From Caballeronia fortuita (GTDB lineage: Bacteria > Pseudomonadota > Gammaproteobacteria > Burkholderiales > Burkholderiaceae), in assembly GCF_001544835.2 (NCBI RefSeq), contig NZ_FCNX02000014.1, positions 151,492 through 215,491 on the forward strand: DNA of 64,000 nucleotides, given 5' to 3'. A model generated the notes under the pieces. That model searched no databases. It had not been told where the DNA came from and saw nothing but the letters and a program-made list of their open reading frames with translations. Numbering within the stretch: position 1 is the stretch's first letter; each line of letters opens with the position of its first letter. Of this stretch, positions 8,783-17,710 are shown piece after piece. The translations under genes were made by a program, and so were the position numbers.

Positions 8783-10300
8783 TTAGCCGCGCGCGGTGCG
8801 GCCCGATGCGTCCTCTCGCCGATTGCGCAGCCTGCTATGGCGTATGCCGTAACCGAAGTAGATCGCGATGCCGATCGCCATCCATACAATGAGCCGTATC
8901 CACGTATCGGCGGGCAGGCCGGACATCAGAAAGAGCGATGACAGCGCACCGAGCGGCGCGACAACATAGACTGCGGGCGTCTTGAATGCGCGCTCGAGTT
9001 GCGGCTGCGTAATGCGCAACACCAGCACGCCGATGCACACGACCATGAACGCGAACAACGTGCCGATGCTGACGAGCTCGCCGACGAGTCCTATCGGCAA
9101 GAGTCCGGCGAGAATCATCACGATGATGCCGGTGATGATCGTCGTGATGTACGGCGTCTGGAAACGCGGATGGATCTTCGATGCGAACGGTGGCAAAAGG
9201 CCGTCTCTCGCCATCGAATAGAAGATGCGCGGCTGCGACAGCAACAGCACCAGTATTACGGACGTGAGGCCGAAGATCGCACCGAGCTTCACGATGGGCG
9301 AGAGCCAGCGCATGCCGATCGCATCGACGCCGACCGCGATCGGGTCCGACACATTGAGCTTGTCGTAAGAGACGATGCCCGTCAGCACGTACGAAACCAG
9401 CACATAGAGAATCGTGCAGATCGTGAGCGAGCCGAGCAGGCCGATCGGCATGTCGCGTTTCGGGTTGCGCGTTTCCTGCGCGACGCACGATACCGAATCG
9501 AAGCCGATATACGCAAAGAACACGACCGCCGTCCCGCGCAATACGCCGCTCATGCCGAAGACGCCGGATTCGCCGGTGTTCGGCGGAATGAACGCGCCTG
9601 TCGGATTCTGTGCGGTGACCCAGTGACTCGTATCGACATAGGCGATGCCTGCCGCGATGAACGCAAGCACGATCAACACCTTGATGACGACGATGAAGCT
9701 GTTCACGCGCGCCGACTCGCGTATGCCGATGACGAGCAGTATCGTGATGAGTCCGACGATCACCATCGCGGGCACGTTGAGGATCGCGCCGACATGACTC
9801 CAGCCGTGACCCGGATCATAGGCGAAGGGCGCTTTCGATAACTGCTCGGGAATGTCGATGCCAAGCGAATGCAGAAAGCTCACGACATAGCCCGACCATC
9901 CGATTGCAACGGTCGTCGCGCCCACGGCATATTCGAGAATCAGATCCCAGCCGATGAGCCATGCGATGAGTTCGCCCATCGTGGCATAGGCATACGTGTA
10001 TGCGCTGCCGGATACCGGCACGGTCGATGCCATCTCCGCATAACATAGGCCCGCGAGCGCACAAACGATTGCGCCCAGCACGAAGGAAATGATGATGCCG
10101 GGGCCGGCGTTGGTCGCCGCCGCGTGTCCTGTCAGCACGAAAATCCCTGCGCCGATGATGCAGCCGACGCCGAGCATCACGACATCGAGCGCGGTAAGCG
10201 AGCGCTTGAGCGTGTGGCCGCCGTGTTCCTGAAGCACTTCCTCGGTTTCGGCCGCTTCGCTTTGCAGCGCCGCGATGGACTTCCTTTGCATGACGGTCAC
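8783..10300 (-). CDS. APC-family amino acid permease (cationic amino acid transporter type)
   Basis: An inner-membrane permease of about 505 residues with twelve hydrophobic segments. The first transmembrane segment has the APC motif MLGVGCIIGAGIFVLTG, followed by AGLCYAEMASTVPVSGSAYTYAYATMGE, both typical of the YhdG/CAT group. It would import amino acids with protons or exchange polyamines or amino acids; the substrate is unknown. I chose the GTG at 10300, which has AAGGAGG six bases upstream; an in-frame ATG lies three codons later. The open frame continues further upstream, but that sequence does not look like a permease N terminus. It converges with the CoA-transferase gene. Confidence 0.9.
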   Translation of the reverse strand: MTVMQRKSIAALQSEAAETEEVLQEHGGHTLKRSLTALDVVMLGVGCIIGAGIFVLTGHAAATNAGPGIIISFVLGAIVCALAGLCYAEMASTVPVSGSAYTYAYATMGELIAWLIGWDLILEYAVGATTVAIGWSGYVVSFLHSLGIDIPEQLSKAPFAYDPGHGWSHVGAILNVPAMVIVGLITILLVIGIRESARVNSFIVVIKVLIVLAFIAAGIAYVDTSHWVTAQNPTGAFIPPNTGESGVFGMSGVLRGTAVVFFAYIGFDSVSCVAQETRNPKRDMPIGLLGSLTICTILYVLVSYVLTGIVSYDKLNVSDPIAVGVDAIGMRWLSPIVKLGAIFGLTSVILVLLLSQPRIFYSMARDGLLPPFASKIHPRFQTPYITTIITGIIVMILAGLLPIGLVGELVSIGTLFAFMVVCIGVLVLRITQPQLERAFKTPAVYVVAPLGALSSLFLMSGLPADTWIRLIVWMAIGIAIYFGYGIRHSRLRNRREDASGRTARG

Positions 10301-10642
10301 GATCGCCTCCTTGTGCGGCGTCAGCGCGGCCGCGCCCCGTGGCACGGCGAAGTCTGCCGCCTGTTCGACTGCGCGGTGAACCACGTGCCTGCCGCGTTAC
10401 CTGCACGTTCGTTCTGACGTATTGTCGTTTCGTGATAGCAGATTTTGCCGGGGAATTCGAGCGCGGCGCTGTTGCGAAACGGATGCAATGAAAGACTTAT
10501 GAATAAGCTTATACGCGGCGTGCGCAATGTAGCAGGAAGCGTGCCGCGTCGGCCGCAAGTATTTCGCCTGATAGTGCGGCGCAAGACCACTCGGCATTCA
10601 AGGGCATAAAGGGAGCACATCCAGCGAGGCTGCGCGGCGCAC

Positions 10643-10648
10643 TATAAT
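10643..10648 (+). promoter_or_regulatory. -10 box upstream of the peroxiredoxin gene
   Basis: A perfect TATAAT lies about 90 bases before the peroxiredoxin ATG in the 436-base gap between the divergent permease and peroxiredoxin genes. I see no good -35 box at 16-18 bases, as often occurs at activator-dependent promoters. The rest of the gap (10301-10736) shows no gene I can support. Confidence 0.45.
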
Positions 10649-10736
10649 CGAATTCACAATTGCGATTTTCAACCCGGAATCCGTTCCGTCTATATACGAA
10701 ACGTTCACCGGATTTTCCTTCACGTGGAGATTTGAT

Positions 10737-11393
10737 ATGGCTATACGCATTGGTGATGAAGCTCCCGATTTCACGGCAGAGACGACCGAAGGCACGATCC
10801 GCTTTCACGAGTGGATCGGCGATAAATGGGCGATCCTCTTTTCGCATCCGAAGGACTTCACGCCGGTCTGCACGACCGAGCTCGGCTACATGGCGAGGCT
10901 CAAGCCCGAGTTCGACAAGCGCAACACGAAGGTGATCGGCCTGTCGATCGATCCGGTGACGAATCACGCGCAGTGGGCGAAGGATATCGAAGAGACGCAG
11001 GGCACGGCGGTCAACTATCCGATGATCGGCGATGCGGACCTGAACGTCGCGAAGCTCTACGACATGATCCACCCGAACGCGAGCGGCGCGAATCCGCGCA
11101 CGGCCAACGACAACGCCACCATTCGCGCGGTGTTCATCGTGGGTCCGGACAAGAAGGTGAAGGCTACGTTCACATATCCGATGAGCGCGGGCCGCAACTT
11201 CGACGAAGTGTTGCGCTTGCTGGATGCGCTGCAGCTGAATGCGAAGCACACCGTTGCAACGCCGGTGAACTGGAAGCCGGGCGACGACGTCATCATCCCG
11301 ACGTCGGTCTCCGATGAGGACGCGAAGAAGAAGTATCCCGAAGGCTTCAAGACGCTGAAGCCTTATCTGCGCACGGTGGCGCAGCCGAAGTAA
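10737..11393 (+). CDS. 1-Cys (Prx6-type) peroxiredoxin
   Basis: A 218-residue thiol peroxidase of the AhpC/TSA superfamily that reduces hydrogen peroxide and organic peroxides in the cytosol. The peroxidatic Cys45 lies in FTPVCTTELG. The Prx6-type C-terminal domain follows (PVNWKPGDDVIIPTSVSDEDAKKKYPEG). The length fits the 1-Cys class. The start is the ATG after a GGAGATTTGAT ribosome site. It is a single-gene unit followed by a strong terminator. The ferritin-like gene converges from the other side, so two oxidative-stress genes are neighbours. Confidence 0.95.
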   Translation: MAIRIGDEAPDFTAETTEGTIRFHEWIGDKWAILFSHPKDFTPVCTTELGYMARLKPEFDKRNTKVIGLSIDPVTNHAQWAKDIEETQGTAVNYPMIGDADLNVAKLYDMIHPNASGANPRTANDNATIRAVFIVGPDKKVKATFTYPMSAGRNFDEVLRLLDALQLNAKHTVATPVNWKPGDDVIIPTSVSDEDAKKKYPEGFKTLKPYLRTVAQPK

Positions 11394-11400
11394 CGCGCAG

Positions 11401-11431
11401 CGCCGGCCCGCGTCATGCAGGCCGGCGTTTT
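11401..11431 (+). terminator. Rho-independent terminator of the peroxiredoxin gene
   Basis: CGCCGGCC and GGCCGGCG form a perfect 8-base GC stem with an 11-base loop, followed by TTTT. It starts seven bases after the stop codon. Confidence 0.8.
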
Positions 11432-11440
11432 CATCGCAGT

Positions 11441-11914
11441 CTAGTTGTGACCCGTGCGGCGCTCCGGCGACGTTTCGACTTCGCCCGGCCGGCGCAGCAT
11501 CTTGTCGACTTCGCCCGCATGCAGTTCCTCGACCTGGATCATCTGCCGCGCGTATTCTTCGAGCGCGACGGAGCGGTCTTCGACGAGCGTGAGCAATTCA
11601 CGGTAATGACCGAGCGCCACGGTTTCCGACTGTAGCGATTCGCGCAGGATCGTCGCGATGTCGAAGGTGTGATTGTCGAGCAGCGGGCCGATTTCGAGCG
11701 ACGGATACGCACCGAGCGTCGTGATCCATTCGCCGGCCTGATGCGCGTGCAGCAGCGATTCGTCGGCTTGTGCGCGCAGCCATGACACGATGGGAATGCG
11801 TCCGAAGCCGAATACGAGAAACGAATAGTGCGTGTATCGCACGACGCCCGCGAGTTCCGCTTCGAGAATCTTGTTCAGGACGCCGACGACCTTTTCCTTT
11901 TCGAGCTCTGCCAT
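11441..11914 (-). CDS. Ferritin-like (bacterioferritin family) protein
   Basis: A 157-residue all-helical protein of the ferritin/bacterioferritin superfamily. Metal-ligand patterns are visible: E in LEAELAGVVRYTHYS, DESLLHAHQAGEW, and ETVALGHYRELL with EELHAGEVDKML near the end. It probably binds a di-iron centre and stores or detoxifies iron. I chose the ATG at 11914, which has GGAGG seven bases upstream; the frame continues to 11953 without a better start. It shares the intergenic region with the convergent peroxiredoxin gene. Confidence 0.85.
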   Translation of the reverse strand: MAELEKEKVVGVLNKILEAELAGVVRYTHYSFLVFGFGRIPIVSWLRAQADESLLHAHQAGEWITTLGAYPSLEIGPLLDNHTFDIATILRESLQSETVALGHYRELLTLVEDRSVALEEYARQMIQVEELHAGEVDKMLRRPGEVETSPERRTGHN

Positions 11915-12076
11915 TCTTGCCTCCGTTTTCAATGTCAACGCATGCACGGGCATGACTCATTGTAGTCACGCGAGCGGCGCATGCGAGGTGAAAACTGCGG
12001 CGTCGGAGCGCGCAAGATGCGCTCCCGGAATGCCCTGATGACGATGTAGCCGCGCATCAGGGTGAAGATTGCAAGT

Positions 12077-12787
12077 TCAGGCGATTTCCTCGATCCACAC
12101 CGATGCCGTGCGGGTCAGCACTTGCGACATCGCGGAACGCGCGCCGTCGCCATCGGCGGATTCGATCGCGCGCACGAGCCTGCCGTAATCGCCGAGCTGC
12201 GAATCCGGCACGCGCGGCAACGCATGCGGTTGCGCGCGCAACGCGGCCTTCATCGTCCGGATGCCGACGCGCACGACGCTGCCCATCTGACGCAGCACTT
12301 CATCACCGCTTGCATCGACGATAGCAGCCTGTAGCGCCTCTTCCGCAGCGGACTGCAAAGGTTCGGATGGACTCGCATGGAGGAGCCGCTGATAAGCCGC
12401 ATTGATCGCAATACGTTGATGCCGGTTCGCGCGCGTGGCGGCGAGCGCGGCAGCGGGCGGATCGACGAGCGCGCGGAACTCCATCAGCCTGCGGAAGCAG
12501 TCGGGATCGTGCAGCGCGCGCATGCGCCATTCGGCGACTTCGGGATCCATGATGAGCCACTCGCGCGCGGGCTTGATGCGTGTGCCCGTCTTGGGCCGCA
12601 CATCGAGCATGCGGCGCGAGATGAGGATGCTCAGCGCCTCGCGCATGATGGTTCTGCTGACGCCGTGCTGCTTCGAAAGAATGACTTGCGGCGGAAGCAC
12701 GTTGTCCTGGTATTCGCCACTCACGATGCCCGCGACGAGTTGATTCACCACACGCTTGACGAGCGATGCTTCATATCCATGATTCAT
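12077..12787 (-). CDS. GntR/FadR-family transcriptional regulator
   Basis: A 236-residue regulator. An N-terminal winged helix-turn-helix (residues ~8-75: LSKQHGVSRTIMREALSILISRRMLDVRPKTGTRI) is followed by an all-helical FCD ligand-binding domain with the RRLMEFRALVDPPAAALAATRAN start. FadR-type members usually sense small carboxylic acids and repress nearby transport or catabolic genes. The start is the ATG beginning MNHGYEASLVKRVVNQL; the longer open frame to 13066 has no regulator-like sequence. It is divergent from panE, 458 bases away, so its target is not obvious. Confidence 0.88.
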   Translation of the reverse strand: MNHGYEASLVKRVVNQLVAGIVSGEYQDNVLPPQVILSKQHGVSRTIMREALSILISRRMLDVRPKTGTRIKPAREWLIMDPEVAEWRMRALHDPDCFRRLMEFRALVDPPAAALAATRANRHQRIAINAAYQRLLHASPSEPLQSAAEEALQAAIVDASGDEVLRQMGSVVRVGIRTMKAALRAQPHALPRVPDSQLGDYGRLVRAIESADGDGARSAMSQVLTRTASVWIEEIA

Positions 12788-13245
12788 GTTTTTGTTCTCG
12801 TGATGACGCCCACGCTTGTGGCTTCGCGCGTTCGTCGCTGAACGGCAAAGCCAGCGTTTGTCTAAGTTCACAGCGCCTCGGTGCACCGCGCTTCGTACAC
12901 TCGCGCGAAGCGCTTCCCTGGCACGCCGTGTATTTGGTCCCCGGATTCCTTTACCCGATGCGGCCTTGGCCGCACACCCCATAGCGGTCGGCATTGTTTG
13001 GACAGCATCGTCGATCCGCTGAAAGAAGCGTATCCTCGCGCGACCTGTTTTAACAATATGGTGCACCGCTAATTCGACTGACTATCGTGCGTCCGCCCAC
13101 AAAATCGCACGCACGCGCGACATGGCGCAAATTCATGCGACACACGCAAGCGTTTGCGCAACATCGGTCATGCGAAGGCGCGTCCATAGGCATGTGTTAC
13201 CGTGGCGAGCGATCAACACCAACATCGCAATGAGGAGAAGCAAGG
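12788..13245. other. 458-base gap between divergent GntR and panE genes
   Basis: No gene is supportable here: open frames on both strands lack ribosome sites and family similarity. An 8-base palindrome GGTGCACC at 13060-13067 could be a regulator half-site, but with one copy it is not convincing. Confidence 0.4.
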
Positions 13246-14139
13246 ATGAAAGTCGCCGTCATGGGTGCGGGCGCCGTCGGCTGTTATTACGGCGGCATGC
13301 TTGCGCGCGCGGGTCACGAGGTCGTGCTGATCGCGCGGCCGCAACATGTAGAGGCTATCGAACGCGATGGTTTGCGCCTCCAAACGCAGCACTTCGACGA
13401 ACGCGTGCGTGTGGCCGCGAGCACCGAAGCGAGCGCGGCGCACGGCGCGCAGCTCGTGCTGTTCTGCGTGAAGTCCACCGATACGGACAGCGCCGCGCAA
13501 GCGCTCGCGCCCCATCTCGAACGCGATGCGCTGCTGCTCTCGCTGCAAAACGGCGTGGAGAACGCCGGGCGATTGCGCGAGCTGTTGCCGCACGAAGCGG
13601 CGGCTGCGGTCGTCTATGTCGCTGCCGAGATGGCCGGGCCGGGACACGTGAAGCACAACGGACGCGGTGAGCTCGTCATCGAGCCATCGACGAAGAGCGA
13701 TGAAGTCGCGCGTGCCTTCGTGCAGGCGCATGTGCCGACCGACATCTCCGACAACGTGCGCGGCGCGCTATGGGCCAAGCTCGTGCTGAATTGCGCTTAC
13801 AACGCGCTGTCCGCAATCACGCAGTTGCCCTACGGGAGACTCGTGCAGGGCGAGGGCATCACGCGTGCGATGCGCGATGTCGTCGACGAATGCCTCGCGG
13901 TTGCGAAAGCCGATGACGTGACGATTCCCGGCGACGTCGATGCCGCCGTGCAACGCATCGCCGAAACGATGCCGAACCAGTTTTCGTCGACCGCGCAGGA
14001 TCTCGCGCGCGGCAGGACGAGCGAGATCGATCATCTAAACGGCTTGATCGTGCGGCGCGGCGAAGCGCTCGGCGTGCCGACGCCTGCGAATCGCCTGCTG
14101 CACGCGCTCGTCAAGACCATCGAAAGCAAGGGCCGATAA
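13246..14139 (+). CDS. panE: 2-dehydropantoate 2-reductase (ketopantoate reductase)
   Basis: A 297-residue NADPH-dependent reductase of the ApbA/PanE family, converting ketopantoate to pantoate in pantothenate and CoA synthesis. The N-terminal dinucleotide motif MGAGAVGCYYGGMLARAGHEV is at residues 5-25. LFCVKSTDT and LQNGVEN follow at 90-110. The catalytic lysine segment is NVRGALWAKLVLNCAYNALSAIT. GAGGAG precedes the ATG by nine bases. Burkholderiaceae carry several PanE paralogues, so a broader 2-oxoacid reductase role is possible. Confidence 0.92.
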   Translation: MKVAVMGAGAVGCYYGGMLARAGHEVVLIARPQHVEAIERDGLRLQTQHFDERVRVAASTEASAAHGAQLVLFCVKSTDTDSAAQALAPHLERDALLLSLQNGVENAGRLRELLPHEAAAAVVYVAAEMAGPGHVKHNGRGELVIEPSTKSDEVARAFVQAHVPTDISDNVRGALWAKLVLNCAYNALSAITQLPYGRLVQGEGITRAMRDVVDECLAVAKADDVTIPGDVDAAVQRIAETMPNQFSSTAQDLARGRTSEIDHLNGLIVRRGEALGVPTPANRLLHALVKTIESKGR

Positions 14140-14219
14140 GGCCGGGCACGGGCGATGCTGATTTCATGGAGCGCGCACAGAAAACACTGTGCGCAGTCCA
14201 ACACACCGGAGAGTTCACC

Positions 14220-14552
14220 ATGAAATCGTTCGTCAAAGCAGTGGCCGTCGCCGCCGTGGTGGTGGCGCCGGCACTTTCTTTCGCGCAATCCGATGCGTCG
14301 GTCACGCGTGCCCAGGTGAAGCGGGATCTGCGGCAGGTCGAGGCCGCAGGGTACGATCCGTCGCGTTCGGATCAGACATCGTATCCATCGGATATTCAGG
14401 CTGCTGAAAGTCGTGCTTCGCACCAGAGCACTTCCCGTAACGCCGATACGAACTCGTATGGCGGCGCCAGCGACAGCCGTTCGGCTGCGGGCATGCGCAT
14501 GATGCCGCCGCTCGGCAACGACGGCACCAAGCCAATCTATTTCGGCCGTTGA
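14220..14552 (+). CDS. DUF4148 domain exported protein
   Basis: A 110-residue secreted protein. The Sec signal peptide (MKSFVKAVAVAAVVVAPALSFA) is followed by the DUF4148 core VTRAQVKRDLRQVEAAGYDPSRSDQTSYPSDIQAAE, a family common and expanded in Burkholderiaceae and of unknown function. The C-terminal part is Ser/Gly-rich and probably disordered. CGGAGAG lies upstream of ATG 14220. Confidence 0.88.
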   Translation: MKSFVKAVAVAAVVVAPALSFAQSDASVTRAQVKRDLRQVEAAGYDPSRSDQTSYPSDIQAAESRASHQSTSRNADTNSYGGASDSRSAAGMRMMPPLGNDGTKPIYFGR

Positions 14553-14636
14553 TCTCGTCGGGGCCGGGTGACTTGAGCGCGCTTCGCGCAACGGCGTTAC
14601 CATCGATTCCTCCGTTTGGCTTCAAGGAAACGAGTC

Positions 14637-15014
14637 ATGGATAAAGCCGTCAAGATTCCCGGTCCCGATCATCCGATCACTATCGAGCGCAGTCCGTTGC
14701 GCGTGGTCGTCAAAGCAGGCGGCCGCGTGCTTGTGGATTCGACTTCGGCGCTGTCGTTGCGCGAGGCATCGTATCCGGAAGTGTTGTATGTGCCGCGTGA
14801 GGACGTCGACATGACGTTGCTCGAACGCACTTCGCATTCCACATATTGCCCTTACAAAGGCGACTGCAGCTATTACAGCATTTCGTCAGGTGGACAAAGA
14901 GGCGTCAACGCAGTGTGGTCATATGAGGCGCCATACGAAGCCGTCGCGTCGATCAAGGATCATCTGGCGTTCTATCGCGACCGTGTGGATACGTTCGAGA
15001 CGTCCGGCGCGTAA
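14637..15014 (+). CDS. DUF427 domain protein
   Basis: A 125-residue single-domain DUF427 protein (compact beta fold). The family signature is clear: LREASYPEVLYVPREDVDMTLLERTSHSTYCPYKGDCSYYSI, then AVWSYEAPYEAVASIKDHLAFY. The biochemical role of the family is not known. AAGGAAACGAGTC precedes ATG 14637, which is preferable to the upstream in-frame start at 14616. Confidence 0.88.
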   Translation: MDKAVKIPGPDHPITIERSPLRVVVKAGGRVLVDSTSALSLREASYPEVLYVPREDVDMTLLERTSHSTYCPYKGDCSYYSISSGGQRGVNAVWSYEAPYEAVASIKDHLAFYRDRVDTFETSGA

Positions 15015-15017
15015 TCC

Positions 15018-15065
15018 TCCTTCCTCGATCGAGGAAGGATCTGGCGCGATGCTTGAGCATCGCGC
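15018..15065. terminator. Two perfect hairpins between convergent genes
   Basis: Bases 15018-15039 are a 22-base perfect palindrome (TCCTTCCTCGA and its complement). Bases 15044-15065 form a 10-base perfect stem with a TG loop (GCGCGATGCT, AGCATCGCGC). They lie between the DUF427 gene and the convergent msrA and could end transcription from both sides, although no T run follows. Confidence 0.5.
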
Positions 15066-15120
15066 TGAAATCATCGAGCCATCCAGGCGATCACGGTGAC
15101 GCGCTCGCCATCGTCGACGC

Positions 15121-15834
15121 TTATCTTGATGCGACCGTCACGAGCACCGCGTCCTGACGATAGACGTCCGGGAACATCTGCTTGAGGTTCGCCACCTTGG
15201 GCAGATCATTGAACGCGATGTACGGGCTTTCCGGATGCTCCGTCAAATAGTTCTGGTGATAGCCCTCGGCCGGATAAAAGCCCCTGTAGTCTTCGATCTT
15301 CGTGACGATCTTGCCGCCATAGACATGCGCCTTGTCGAGCTGCGCGATATACGCATTCGCGATATTGCGCTGCGCGGTGTTCGTCGGGAATACTGCGGAA
15401 CGGTATTGCGTGCCGTGATCCGGGCCTTGATAGTTCAGCTCGGTCGGATTGTGCGCGACCGAGAAGAAGATCTGCAAAAGCCTGCCATAAGAGACCTGCG
15501 CCGGGTCGTAAGTGATACGCACCGATTCCGCGTGACCGGTATCGCCTTCGCTGACGCGATCGTATTGCGCGGTGTTGGCCGCGCCGCCCGCATAACCCGA
15601 CATCACTTCCTTTACGCCGCGCACGTGCTGGAACACGCCTTGCACGCCCCAGAAGCAGCCGCCCGCGAACACAGCCGTTTCGGTGTGCGTCGTGCCGGCG
15701 GTTTCGTCGTGCGCGGGCGGTGGAATCTTCACGGCTTCCTCGCTCGAATGCGCGGTGCGTTGCAGCGCGAACGCGCCCGCGAACAATACGGCCACGCTGG
15801 CGGCCTTGAACGTCATGCTGGTGGACTTGAACAT
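15121..15834 (-). CDS. msrA: Exported peptide-methionine (S)-S-oxide reductase MsrA
   Basis: A 237-residue protein with a Sec-type signal anchor (residues ~1-30) and a complete MsrA domain. The catalytic Cys60 sits in AVFAGGCFWGVQ, followed by GYAGGAANTAQYDRVSEGDTGHAESVRITYDP and YRSAVFP. It repairs the S-form of oxidised methionine in exported proteins. It is the last gene of an operon: DipZ-type gene 27 bases upstream, msrB before that. The order suggests that the DipZ protein supplies electrons to both reductases. Confidence 0.94.
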   Translation of the reverse strand: MFKSTSMTFKAASVAVLFAGAFALQRTAHSSEEAVKIPPPAHDETAGTTHTETAVFAGGCFWGVQGVFQHVRGVKEVMSGYAGGAANTAQYDRVSEGDTGHAESVRITYDPAQVSYGRLLQIFFSVAHNPTELNYQGPDHGTQYRSAVFPTNTAQRNIANAYIAQLDKAHVYGGKIVTKIEDYRGFYPAEGYHQNYLTEHPESPYIAFNDLPKVANLKQMFPDVYRQDAVLVTVASR

Positions 15835-15861
15835 ATCTGGTGCTCCTCGGAAATGACTTGA

Positions 15862-17673
15862 TCAACCGAACGTGAATGCGTAGGCTTCGACGCCGGAGTC
15901 GAGAAATTCGATCGTGAACGTGCGATCCGCGACGGGGCCCGCTTGACGCACGAGCTGATAGAGGCGCTGTTCGTTCACGGTACCACTTCCATCGGCGTCG
16001 ATGTCGCTGCCGTGCGATGCGCCCGGCGCCGCACCGTCGATGTTCACGAGAAAGCGCACGGGCTTGCCGTCTTTCGACGGCCCGAGCACGAGATGCAGAT
16101 CGCGCGCATGAAAGCGATACACGATGCGGCCTGTCGCGCCTTCGAGCGTCGCGTGTTCCGCACCGACCTTCCACGCGCCGGCGAGTCCCCAGTCGTTGAC
16201 ATCGAGCGCTTTGGGCGCGGCATAGTCGTGAATGCGATCGCGCGTTTCGCCACCCGGCGACATGAACTGCTCCGCGCGTTGATAGCCGATGTACGTTTCC
16301 GGCGAGCGCATGTCCGTGTTGTCGGCCTGCATCATCGCACCCTGACCGGGGGCTTCGTCGTTGTGCTGTGCCTTCATCGCCACGGCAGGCGCGGCACCGT
16401 GACCCGCTTCGGCGAGCAGTTGCTGAATCACCTGCTCGGAATGGGCATAGTCGCCTTCGCCGAAGTGGTGATAACGAATATCGCCCTTTGCATCGACGAA
16501 ATAATGTGCCGGCCAGTATTGATTGTTCAGCGCGCGCCAGATGGCAAAGTCGTTATCGATCGCAACGGGATAGTCGATGCCGAGATCGTGCACGGCCTTC
16601 TTCACGTTATCGACGTTGCGCTCGAACGCGAACTCCGGCGCATGCACGCCGATCACGACGAGCCCCTGATCGCGATACTTCTGCGCCCATGTCTTCACAT
16701 ACGGCAGCGTACGCAGACAGTTGATGCACGAGTAAGTCCACACATCGACGAGCACGACCTTGCCGCGCAGCGCTTCCTTCGTGAGCGGCGGCGAGTTGAT
16801 CCATTGCACCGCGCCATCGAGCGGCGGCAGCGTGCCTTCGACGGGCAACGGCGCGGCGCCCGATGACTTCGGCGGCTCGGTGCTCGCACGCATCATCGCG
16901 GACCCTTCGTCGTTGGTGTTCGCCGACATCATCATCGCGCCATCGTTCCTCTTCGAGAGCTTGTCGACGAGTTGCTGTTCGATGCCGGATGTCGCGACCG
17001 TCGATACGCGAGCGAGCACGCCGGTATCGAGCCCGAGCGAGATCGCAACGACGCCGAGCAGCATCGCCGCACCGATGCCGCGCCGCACCCATTCGCCTGC
17101 GCCGAGCGAGCGCTTCATCGCGGCGAACACGCGCCCGCCGATCAGCAATGCGACCGCAAGCGACGTCGCCGCGCCGGCCGCATACGCAAGCAGCAGCAGC
17201 GTGGTGCCGGCACTCGCGCCGTTGAGCGCGGCGCCTGTCAGAACGAGACCGAGAATCGGGCCTGCGCACGGTGCCCACAGAAGGCCCGTTGCAATGCCGA
17301 GTACGAACGATGCAACGAAGCCACGCTCGCCGTCGCCGCGTTGCGCGAACGTGCTGAGCCGATTGCCCGCGCTCACGAGCGGATGCATCGCGCGCTCGGC
17401 AAAGCCAGGCAGAAGCAGTGTGAGGCCGAACACAGCGAGCATCGCGATGGCCGCCCAGCGGCCGTATTGATTCGCCTGCGTGACCCAGCCGCCGCCGACC
17501 GCGGCAAGCGTCGCAACCGCGGCGAACGTCAGGCCCATGCCCGCGAGAAGCGGCAGGCCGCTCTTGACGAACGGCTGATCCGCGCGTGAGAACACGAAGG
17601 GGAGCACGGGCAGGATGCACGGACTGAGTATCGTCAACGCGCCGCCGAGATATGCAAGAACGATGAGCAACAT
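15862..17673 (-). CDS. DipZ-type protein: CcdA membrane domain fused to thioredoxin-like domain
   Basis: A 603-residue inner-membrane thiol transporter. Residues 1-225 form a CcdA/DsbD-like membrane domain with the conserved cysteines in LSPCILPVLP (Cys19) and WAPCAGPILG (Cys136). Residues ~295-430 are a periplasmic thioredoxin-like domain with the redox pair Cys316-Ile-Asn-Cys319 and the cis-Pro region YWPAHYFVD. The last ~130 residues match the C-terminal beta domain of DipZ proteins. It would carry electrons from cytosolic thioredoxin to periplasmic targets. It lies between msrB (37 bases upstream) and msrA (27 bases downstream), so those reductases are the likely clients. Confidence 0.9.
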   Translation of the reverse strand: MLLIVLAYLGGALTILSPCILPVLPFVFSRADQPFVKSGLPLLAGMGLTFAAVATLAAVGGGWVTQANQYGRWAAIAMLAVFGLTLLLPGFAERAMHPLVSAGNRLSTFAQRGDGERGFVASFVLGIATGLLWAPCAGPILGLVLTGAALNGASAGTTLLLLAYAAGAATSLAVALLIGGRVFAAMKRSLGAGEWVRRGIGAAMLLGVVAISLGLDTGVLARVSTVATSGIEQQLVDKLSKRNDGAMMMSANTNDEGSAMMRASTEPPKSSGAAPLPVEGTLPPLDGAVQWINSPPLTKEALRGKVVLVDVWTYSCINCLRTLPYVKTWAQKYRDQGLVVIGVHAPEFAFERNVDNVKKAVHDLGIDYPVAIDNDFAIWRALNNQYWPAHYFVDAKGDIRYHHFGEGDYAHSEQVIQQLLAEAGHGAAPAVAMKAQHNDEAPGQGAMMQADNTDMRSPETYIGYQRAEQFMSPGGETRDRIHDYAAPKALDVNDWGLAGAWKVGAEHATLEGATGRIVYRFHARDLHLVLGPSKDGKPVRFLVNIDGAAPGASHGSDIDADGSGTVNEQRLYQLVRQAGPVADRTFTIEFLDSGVEAYAFTFG

Positions 17674-17710
17674 GATGATGTCGGATCGAAGTTATCGTGA
17701 TGTGAATGCG

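Noticed and set aside
12788..13066. N-terminal extension of the GntR protein
   Set aside because: The upstream part of the frame has no similarity to regulators and no ribosome site; the winged helix starts normally at the ATG at 12787.
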